This document shows, one piece after another, positions 1 through 5,003 of a stretch of DNA of 5,003 nucleotides. This DNA is from Rhodobacteraceae bacterium UBA996 (lineage in GTDB: Bacteria > Pseudomonadota > Alphaproteobacteria > Rhodobacterales > Rhodobacteraceae): NCBI GenBank assembly GCA_002291955.1, contig DBBA01000241.1:1-5003 (forward strand). The letters run 5' to 3'. The notes under the pieces were generated by a model. That model did no database searches and was not told where the DNA came from. It was given only the letters and a program-made list of their open reading frames with translations. The position numbers were made by a program, and so were the translations under genes. Every line of letters starts with the position of its first letter. Position 1 is the first letter of the stretch.

Positions 1-77
1 CTATGACAACCATTCATACTGCGCGAAACCGGTTGATAATGGAGCAGTAATTGATGATTCATTAAGTCGTATCCAAA
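1..77 (+). promoter_or_regulatory. AT-rich leader, presumed promoter region of the DUF262-HEPN-methyltransferase operon
   Basis: The first 77 bases hold no gene and are about 39% G+C, far below the rest of the window, which fits a promoter region. An 8-bp palindrome AACCGGTT lies at 27-34, and the first few bases after it include TTGATA (33-38), a possible -35 element. No convincing -10 box follows at 16-18 bases, only weak matches around 56-62. A stop codon in the DUF262 frame at 63-65 bounds the coding region. No controller (C) protein gene of the type II R-M kind is seen beside it. The promoter call is inference from position and composition. The true promoter may lie before the window. 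Confidence 0.35.
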
Positions 78-1184
78 TTGGCGAAGCAAATGGCGCGGAC
101 GACCAAACGCACGAGAGCGACTGAGGCTCAGAGAACGGCAGGAGAGGCCGCGATCGCCAGACTGGAGATGGCGATCAAGTACCTTGTGACAGAGTACACA
201 GTCGAGTTCCTGGCCGAAAAGGTTCGACAGGACGAATACTACGTCCCCCCTTATCAACGGGAGTTGGTCTGGCCCGACGACAAGCAGTCGCGGTTCATTG
301 AGTCTTTGCTGATGGGTCTCCCGATCCCTTTCCTCTTCCTCTGGCAGGCGGACGACGGCCGACTGGAGATAGTGGACGGATCGCAGCGACTTCGGACGAT
401 GGTCCGGTTCCTTGATGGCGACCTCAAACTGCAGAAGCTGCAACAGCTCCCGGAGCTGAACGGCTTCTACGTGGACGACCTCGAGCGCAGCAGGCAGCGG
501 AAGATCTCGGCACGCTCGATCCGCGGGATCGTCCTCGACAACCTCGTAGACGAGGCAACGCGGACCGAGATGTTCAACCGCATCAACACGGGCGGCACCC
601 ACCTGAACGAGGCCGAGATTCGCCGTGGCTCACTGCCCGGTCCCTTCATGGAGCTCGTTGTCCAGTGTTCAACGGACGAGCGCTTCGTGGCGGCGACCCC
701 GATCGGCGCGAAGCAAGTCAGCGAGAGGGAGCGGGAGGAGCTCGTCGTCCGGTTCTTCACCTACCTCGAGAAGTTTACGCTGGCGGACGGCGCGATGGAC
801 CTTCCCGGATGGCGGGATCGCCCACGCGACTACATATGGGCCTTCGTCCGCGAGGCTAACGAGCGCGCCACGAATGACCCCCTCTACCTGCCTCGTCTGA
901 GGGCCGAGTTCGACGCCATGCTGGCGGAGGTCGAGCGGCTGTTTCCGAACGGCTTCAGGAAGACCGCGACGGGCAAGCAGATACCCCGCGTGCGCTTTGA
1001 GGCGATTGCGGTCGGCACCGCGCTAGCCCTGCGTGACTTCGGCCAGCTTTCAGCGACGCGGGACGATGTCGCGGCGTGGGCCGACGACGTCGACTTCGCC
1101 GAGGTCACAACCTCCGACGCGGCCAACGTCAAGTCCAAGCTGCTAGCTAGGGTTCGCTTCGTGTATGCGAGGCTCACGCCTTGA
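78..1184 (+). CDS. DUF262 domain protein (GmrSD N-terminal / ParB-Srx-like fold), putative DNA-targeting defence component
   Basis: DUF262 proteins (COG1479) have a ParB/sulfiredoxin-like fold. In GmrSD, SspE and BrxU this domain binds nucleotide and controls DNA cleavage, often sensing DNA modification. Visible here are PPYQRELVW (residues 57-65), the helix QSRFIESLLMGLPIP, the nucleotide-binding signature DGSQR (100-104), FNRINTGGT (166-174) followed by L-N-x-x-E-I-R-R, and a C-terminal TSDAANVKSKL segment (345-355). All are typical of the family. At 368 residues it is a single-domain protein: the HNH-bearing DUF1524 half found in GmrSD and SspE is missing. The TTG at 78 gives the longest frame, and an ATG at 90 is an equally possible start, as neither has a strong ribosome site. 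It is the first gene of a coupled operon and its stop overlaps the HEPN start. The family call is firm. The cutting activity, substrate and partner are inference. Confidence 0.92.
   Translation: MAKQMARTTKRTRATEAQRTAGEAAIARLEMAIKYLVTEYTVEFLAEKVRQDEYYVPPYQRELVWPDDKQSRFIESLLMGLPIPFLFLWQADDGRLEIVDGSQRLRTMVRFLDGDLKLQKLQQLPELNGFYVDDLERSRQRKISARSIRGIVLDNLVDEATRTEMFNRINTGGTHLNEAEIRRGSLPGPFMELVVQCSTDERFVAATPIGAKQVSEREREELVVRFFTYLEKFTLADGAMDLPGWRDRPRDYIWAFVREANERATNDPLYLPRLRAEFDAMLAEVERLFPNGFRKTATGKQIPRVRFEAIAVGTALALRDFGQLSATRDDVAAWADDVDFAEVTTSDAANVKSKLLARVRFVYARLTP
1169..1172 (+). promoter_or_regulatory. Ribosome binding site (GAGG) for the HEPN gene
   Basis: GAGG sits 8 bases before the TTG at 1181, inside the last codons of the DUF262 gene. 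This spacing supports TTG as the genuine start of the HEPN gene, although TTG is a rare initiator. Confidence 0.5.
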
Positions 1185-1894
1185 GCGAGTTCGGCGAGAT
1201 ACTCCGCGAACGCATTGTCGAGATCGAGACCCACCTCAGGTTCATCTCGGGCCTGGAGGCCTCTGCGGTGGGTCGGGGGTCGGGAGTCCGCACCGCGCCG
1301 GTCGACTCCGAACCGGTCAACATCCTCAAGAGCGGGTTCCTCGTTCACCTCTACAACGTGGTCGAGGCGGTCATGGAGAAGGTGCTGGAAGAGGTGCCGA
1401 TCGCGGCCAAGGTCCACGCGCCCAGGGATTGGTGCGACGGCCTCATCCGCGAGTGGGCCCTCGGACGGGTCAATCTCTCGCGCGACCTGTCCGTCCACGA
1501 CGCGGAGACGCGCTTCGTCGGTCTGGTCCAGGAGGCAATCGAACGCACGGCCATGACCAAGTTGAGCATCAGGCGCCGGTCGGGCAACTGGTCGCACGAG
1601 GAGGTGGTTCAGCTCGCAACCTCACTGTCCTGCCCGCTGAGTGTGGCCGACCCGGTCCGGGTCGCGGCTTGCGAGAGCGTCTTCGAGGACGGGATGGCGC
1701 CGATGAAGTACCTCAGGCACAAGCGCAACCGCCTCGCGCACGGCAACGAGTCCTTCCTGTCGGGGGCTCAACACCTGCCGGCGACCCGACTTGCGGAGTT
1801 GCGCGACCCCGTGGTCGCCTATATGCTGCAAGTAGTTGCGTCCTTCGATCAATACATTGTGGCGAAGGGCTTCCTCCACCCGAAGGCCCCATGA
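1181..1894 (+). CDS. MAE_28990/MAE_18760-type HEPN protein, predicted RNase effector
   Basis: HEPN domains are small all-helical folds, and those with an R-x4-6-H motif act as metal-independent RNases in toxin-antitoxin, abortive infection and CRISPR effectors. This 237-residue protein has a helical N-terminus (SGFLVHLYNVVEAVMEKVLEE, around 51-71) and, near the C-terminus, RNRLAH (R182, H187) followed by GNESF. That block plus the YMLQVV...FDQYI helix (214-226) matches my recollection of the MAE_28990-type HEPN families, which have been described beside DUF262 and methyltransferase genes. No signal peptide or membrane segment is seen, so it should be cytoplasmic. Start TTG overlaps the DUF262 stop (TTGA, 1181-1184), and its own stop overlaps the methyltransferase ATG, so the three products are probably made in fixed ratio. 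HEPN membership is well supported by the motif. RNase activity, and whether it acts on host or phage RNA, is inferred. Confidence 0.82.
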   Translation: MSEFGEILRERIVEIETHLRFISGLEASAVGRGSGVRTAPVDSEPVNILKSGFLVHLYNVVEAVMEKVLEEVPIAAKVHAPRDWCDGLIREWALGRVNLSRDLSVHDAETRFVGLVQEAIERTAMTKLSIRRRSGNWSHEEVVQLATSLSCPLSVADPVRVAACESVFEDGMAPMKYLRHKRNRLAHGNESFLSGAQHLPATRLAELRDPVVAYMLQVVASFDQYIVAKGFLHPKAP

Positions 1895-2985
1895 GTAGCA
1901 CCGACAAGACCATTGTAGCAGTCGACCTCTTCTGCGGGGCGGGCGGCCTGACGCACGGGCTCGAACTTGCCGGAATCGACGTCCGCCTTGGGGTCGACGT
2001 TGACCCGAGCTGCGAGCATCCCTTCTCCGCAAACAACAAAGCATCGTTCCTCCTTGCCGACGTCGACTGCCTCGACGCTTCCACGATCGCAGGCACCCTG
2101 CAGGGCGGGCGCGTCACTCTCCTCGCGGGCTGCGCACCTTGCCAGCCCTTCTCTACCTACTCGCGCTCCGCCGCCCGGCAGGGCGAAGGCAAGCGCAAGG
2201 GTCGGGGGAGCCGTGAGGACTGGAGGCTGGTGCGAAGGTTCGGAGACTTGGTCAAGGCCCTACAGCCGGACCTCGTCACAATGGAGAACGTGCCCCCTTT
2301 GCTCGACCAACCTGTGTTTGCCGAATTCCTGCGCTGTCTCGACGGGTATAGCGTCGGCCACCGGATCGTGGACGTCCGCGACGTCGGTCTGCCGCAGACC
2401 CGCAAGCGCCTCGTGCTGGTCGCGTCGAGGCTGGGTCCGATCGAGCTCCCGGCGCCCGACGCCGGGAGGACTACGACGGTGCGCCAAACGATCGGCTCCC
2501 TACGCCCCGTCGCGGCGGGAGAGGCGGACCCCTCGGACCCACTTCACGTGGCGAGCAGGCTAAGCGCGACCAATCTCCAACGGATCCGCGCCTCAAAGCC
2601 GGGCGGCACGTGGCGGGATTGGCCGGACGAACTCCGGGCCAAGTGCCACCGGCGCTCGACCGGCGCCACCTACCCCGCCGTCTACGGTAGGATGGAGTGG
2701 GACCAACCCGGCCCGACGATCACGACCCAGTGCTTTGGGTACGGGAACGGTCGCTTCGGACACCCCGAGCAGGACAGGGCCATAACGCTGCGCGAGGCGG
2801 CGATGCTGCAGGGCTTCCCGGCCGACTACTCATTCCTCGCAGCAGAGGACCGACCGAGCTTTGCTCGGATCGGGCGGCTCATTGGCAACGCCGTACCGGT
2901 GCCGTTGGGCGAGTACGTCGGCAGGACCTTAAGGAACCACGTCGACGCCTATTTGGACGGGGAAGCTGTCGGCAAGGTCGCTTGA
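1891..2985 (+). CDS. C5 DNA cytosine methyltransferase (Dcm/type II R-M family)
   Basis: This enzyme transfers a methyl group from S-adenosylmethionine to carbon 5 of cytosine in a specific DNA site. Its conserved blocks are complete and in canonical order: motif I DLFCGAGGL (12-20, SAM binding), motif IV GCAPCQPFS with catalytic Cys84, motif VI ENV (132-134, catalytic Glu), motif VIII QTRKR (169-173), a short target-recognition region (roughly 180-270), then PGPTITT (273-279), REAAMLQGFP (301-310) and motif X IGNAVPVPLG (331-340). The length of 364 residues is normal for a type II enzyme. The frame is open upstream, but the ATG at 1891 puts motif I at the usual distance from the N-terminus, and GAAGG at 1882-1886 can serve as ribosome site. 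It overlaps the HEPN stop by ATGA. The target sequence cannot be read from the protein. Since no ordinary restriction enzyme is present, it probably protects DNA from the DUF262/HEPN pair. Confidence 0.96.
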   Translation: MSSTDKTIVAVDLFCGAGGLTHGLELAGIDVRLGVDVDPSCEHPFSANNKASFLLADVDCLDASTIAGTLQGGRVTLLAGCAPCQPFSTYSRSAARQGEGKRKGRGSREDWRLVRRFGDLVKALQPDLVTMENVPPLLDQPVFAEFLRCLDGYSVGHRIVDVRDVGLPQTRKRLVLVASRLGPIELPAPDAGRTTTVRQTIGSLRPVAAGEADPSDPLHVASRLSATNLQRIRASKPGGTWRDWPDELRAKCHRRSTGATYPAVYGRMEWDQPGPTITTQCFGYGNGRFGHPEQDRAITLREAAMLQGFPADYSFLAAEDRPSFARIGRLIGNAVPVPLGEYVGRTLRNHVDAYLDGEAVGKVA

Positions 2986-3073
2986 CCGTCGCGAGCGAGC
3001 AGCCAGTCTCGATACGGTTGACATCTTCGACAGTGCGACGCGGAGCCTGAATGTCTGCTCCGGCGTGACGTGA
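2982..3073 (+). pseudogene. Possible decayed N-terminal fragment of a Vsr-type mismatch endonuclease
   Basis: Vsr endonucleases nick T:G mismatches formed when 5-methylcytosine deaminates, and their genes commonly follow C5 methyltransferases. Here one frame (from 3002) reads DTVDIFDSATRSLN before a TGA at 3071-3073. The pattern D-x-A-T-R-S-x-N resembles the start of Vsr proteins. Shifting by one base at about 3051 then gives MSA, a stop, and RD, vaguely like the following MSAIRGRDT block. A TTG at 2982 overlaps the methyltransferase stop as TTGA, the same arrangement as the DUF262/HEPN junction, but it is in another frame, so at least two frameshifts would be needed. The catalytic part of Vsr (the region with the conserved Asp, His and the FWHxH block) is not present downstream. 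The match is short, so chance resemblance is a real alternative. Confidence 0.3.
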
Positions 3074-3240
3074 CCGACTGGTTCGCGCGCATTCCGACCG
3101 TCCGCTTCACGCCCACTGCGTCGCCACGAACAACTGCTGTCCGCAGAGGCTTAGCACCACTTGGATCGGTTGCCGTACTGGGCGAAACCTGAAGTTTCGC
3201 GGGGTGGACGACCGTCTAGCGTCCCGGATAAGCAACGCAA
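3074..3240. other. Gap between the defence operon and the DUF6880-type gene, no supportable gene
   Basis: None of the three forward frames gives a recognisable protein here and each is broken by stops. No tRNA, transposase remnant or terminal inverted repeat was recognised. The stretch separates two blocks of different style and may contain the right boundary of the acquired cassette. The only clear structure is the hairpin at 3182-3200. Confidence 0.4.
3182..3200. repeat. Perfect 7-bp inverted repeat (hairpin) upstream of the DUF6880-type gene
   Basis: GCGAAAC at 3182-3188 pairs with GTTTCGC at 3194-3200 around a 5-base loop CTGAA. No T-run follows on either strand, so an intrinsic terminator is not well supported. 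It lies 40 bases before the ATG at 3241 and could be an operator, or a weak stem at the 3' end of the operon transcript. Confidence 0.35.
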
Positions 3241-4752
3241 ATGGTACGCAAACCTGCCCTTTCGCCGGAATCACTGGAGGCCCTCGGCGCGTATCGTCTC
3301 GCGGCGCTCATCGCTGAGGAGGCCTCCGGCAACGCCGCTTTCAAGCGCCGGGTGATGGCGGCGCTGGCGGGGCAGTCCGGGGCGGGGGCGGTGGCGAAGC
3401 TGATCGATCGGCGGCTTGCAGGGCTGGCGCGGGCGCGGGCGTTCGTGGACTGGGACAGGGAGCGGGCGTTTCGGGACGATCTGGCGGCGCTGGTCGCGAG
3501 CATTGCCACCGAACTTGCCGCCGCCGATCCCGCCATGGCCGCTGCCCGCCTGCTGCGCTTCATCGCGACCCATGAGGCGGTGTTCGAGCGGATTGACGAC
3601 TCCAGCGGCCGCATCCAGGGTGTCTATGGCGATGCCATCGACGCGCTGGGTCCGGTCGCGGCGCGGATGTCGGCTGCCGAGACGAGCGGCCTGACCGCGC
3701 AAATCATGGCCGCGCTGTGGGAGAGCGAGCATGGCTATCTGCCGAAGGTGGCCGACCAGGTGATCCCGCATCTGCCACCCGCCGCGCGCGCCGAGTGGGA
3801 TGCCGACCTAGCTGCGCGCATTGACGAGCGGCAAGAGGCCGAGGCCGCGAAACGGGCCTCGGGCCGCTGGTTCTATTCGATGACGGATCAGTGGCGCCGG
3901 ATGCGGCAGGCGCTGGCGCGGGCCGGGGGCGACCTTGATCAGGTCATCGCGCTGGAGCGCGAGAAGCCCGAGCAGTCGCGCGACAGCCTCGGGATTGCTT
4001 CGCAGTTGATGGCCGCAGGGCGCGCCGCCGAGGCGCTGGACTGGGTGCGCGCTGGCGGCGCGCGGCGCCACAGCGTGCTGATGGGGCTCGATGGCGAGGA
4101 CGAGACCGATGCCAGCCCTGCTGTGCAGCAGGCGCCGCTTGAGGCCGAGATCCTGACCGCACTGGGGCAGGTCGACGCCGCGCAGGCCCTGCGTTGACAG
4201 CGGTTCGGCGAGACGCTGGCACCCGCGCTGCTGCGCGCCCATCTCAAGGCGCTGCCTGATTTCGACGACATAGAGGCCGAGGAAGCCGCCTTTGCGCTGG
4301 CGCTCGACCATGCCGATCCGATGGCGGCGCTGCGCTTCTTCCTCGCCTGGCCGCGCGACGATCTGGCCGCGCGGGTCGTCGTCCGGCATCACGAGGCGTG
4401 GTCGGGGTCTGACTGGCACATCCTGCCGCCCATCGCTGACCGGCTGCAGCACGAAAGCCCGCTGGCCGCAACGATCCTCTACCGGGCGCTGCTGGACGAC
4501 ATCCTCGCGCGGGCCCGGTCGAAGGCCTATGGCCACGCGGCAAAGTACCTCGCGGCCCTTGATTGGCTCGCGGCCGACAGTGACACCGCCGGTGATTGGC
4601 CCGCCGATCTGTCCAGCCATGCGCAGTACCGCGAGGGTCTGCGCGCAAAGCACGGGCGCAAATCCGGGTTCTGGGCACTCGTGGAGGGCCGGGTTACGCG
4701 CGACGAGCCGGCGCCGCGCAGTGGCCGCAGACCAAGCTGGACGGCAAGTTGA
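3241..4752 (+). pseudogene. DUF6880-type protein interrupted by an in-frame TGA
   Basis: The reading frame codes for a long alanine-rich, helical protein resembling the DUF6880 family of Alphaproteobacteria, whose function I do not know. Family-like features are the N-terminus (LSPESLEALGAYRLAALI), ARAFVDWDRERAF (62-74), FERIDDSSGRIQGVYGDA (115-132), and, near the end, ILYRALLDDILARARSKAYGHA and HGRKSGFWALV. Codon 319 (4195-4197) is TGA, giving a 318-residue product, yet the same frame continues without further stops for 184 codons to the TGA at 4750-4752 and carries the expected C-terminal half. The context LR-stop-QRFGETL suggests the ancestral codon was TGG (Trp), changed by one base. An ATG or GTG restart could produce the second half (ATG at 4321). 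The ATG at 3241 has no strong ribosome site, but a stop at 3229-3231 bounds it. It ends 14 bases before the end of the opposing XRE gene. Sequencing error is the main alternative. Confidence 0.75.
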
Positions 4753-4766
4753 GTGCGCTTCCGGGG

Positions 4767-4990
4767 CTACGGTTCTGCAGGATCACGGTATTCGAGCAGC
4801 AGTGCCGGCTCGACATCGAGCACCAGCGACAGGTGCCAGAGCGTGTGGATCGTGACATTCTGCCTGGCGCGTCCATGGAACTGATATGCGCGCGGTCGAT
4901 GTCCAGCTTGGCGGCCAGCGCCGCCTGGCTCAGACCGGCGCGCTGTCTGTAATGCTTGAGATTTCGGCCAAAAACCGCGCGGATATCCAT
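4767..4990 (-). pseudogene. Short XRE-family helix-turn-helix regulator with a one-base frameshift
   Basis: Read on the - strand from the ATG at 4990, the protein begins MDIRAVFGRNLKHYRQRAGL, then SQAALAAKLDIDRAHISSM, a textbook XRE/Cro DNA-binding helix-turn-helix (residues about 6-39). After Met39 the frame departs into unrelated sequence that runs on to 4694. In the neighbouring frame the lost part of the domain is intact: RARQNVTIHTLWHL, then SLVLDVEPALLLEYRDPAEP, and a TAG at 4769-4767. The span is 224 bases, one short of 75 codons, so a single deleted base near 4869-4873 (where family members read SMERG) explains it. The intact ancestor would be about 74 residues, a small single-domain repressor. 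As written, the third to fifth helices are lost and DNA binding should fail. It converges on the DUF6880-type gene. The true frame state depends on one base, so sequencing error is possible. Confidence 0.8.
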
Positions 4991-4994
4991 CCGC
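4979..4994. repeat. 6-bp inverted repeat spanning the XRE gene start
   Basis: GCGGAT at 4979-4984 pairs with ATCCGC at 4989-4994 across a 4-base loop, and the inner GGATATCC (4981-4988) is itself a palindrome. It covers the first codons and start of the XRE gene, where small repressors often bind to control themselves. Part of it is coding, and short palindromes occur by chance in GC-rich DNA, so an operator role is only a possibility. Confidence 0.2.
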
Positions 4995-5003
4995 CAGTAA
5001 AGA

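Noticed and set aside
375..389. DGSQR in place of DGQQR in the DUF262 protein as a sign of inactivation
   Set aside because: DGSQR is, to my recollection, the normal form in a subset of DUF262 proteins that share the surrounding sequence, so it is not evidence of a broken site.
884..1597. Minus-strand open frame of 237 codons across the DUF262/HEPN junction
   Set aside because: It is antisense to two genes with clear motifs and shows no domain of its own.
1165..1890. An upstream extension of the methyltransferase frame giving a 606-residue protein
   Set aside because: The extra 242 residues are Arg/Gly/Pro-rich with no domain and lie wholly over the HEPN gene, which has a real family motif. 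The ATG at 1891 gives the normal methyltransferase N-terminus.
3182..3200. Hairpin as an intrinsic terminator of the operon
   Set aside because: No T-run follows the stem on either strand and the stem is nearly 200 bases after the last operon stop.
3161..3355. Plus-strand open frame of 64 codons ending in the DUF6880-type gene
   Set aside because: It overlaps the better supported start at 3241, has no known motif and no clear ribosome site.
3808..4653. Long minus-strand open frame of 281 codons across the DUF6880-type gene
   Set aside because: It is the antisense shadow of a GC-rich coding region: no recognisable domain, and the plus strand has family-like protein on both sides of the TGA.
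4292..4952. Plus-strand open frames overlapping the end of the DUF6880-type gene and the XRE gene
   Set aside because: They are Arg/Ser/Pro-rich out-of-frame readings without a domain, while the competing frames encode recognisable proteins.

Overview
The window is GC-rich proteobacterial DNA with a 77-base AT-rich leader at the left edge (30 G+C of 77). The right-hand genes (a DUF6880-type protein and a short XRE repressor with a 'TLWHLSLVLDVEPALLLEY' type tail) have the alanine- and GCG-rich style of Alphaproteobacteria such as Rhodobacterales or Sphingomonadales. That assignment is inference from protein style, because no rRNA or other taxonomic marker is present.

Left part (78-2985): a tight three-gene operon on the + strand that looks like a compact restriction-modification or abortive-infection cassette. 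It encodes a DUF262 (ParB/Srx-fold, GmrSD-N-like) protein, a small HEPN protein of the MAE_28990 type with an intact R-x4-H RNase motif, and a complete C5 DNA cytosine methyltransferase. Adjacent genes overlap by 4 bases (TTGA, then ATGA), implying translational coupling. No HNH, PD-(D/E)XK or other conventional endonuclease is visible. The likely logic is that the methyltransferase marks self DNA, DUF262 senses or cuts DNA, and HEPN cuts RNA as the effector. This is a hypothesis built from family knowledge.

Junction (2982-3240): directly after the methyltransferase, in a third TTGA overlap, lies what may be the broken N-terminus of a Vsr-type mismatch endonuclease (motif DSATRS), followed by about 170 bases with no gene that I can support and one perfect 7-bp hairpin.

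Right part (3241-4990): two damaged genes facing each other. The DUF6880-type gene is cut by one in-frame TGA where a tryptophan (TGG) is expected, and the reading frame continues cleanly for another 184 codons. The XRE regulator on the - strand has a perfect N-terminal helix-turn-helix, then loses frame by one base. The rest of the domain and its stop are readable in the next frame. Two single-base lesions in neighbouring genes suggest either recent decay beside the defence cassette or sequencing error.
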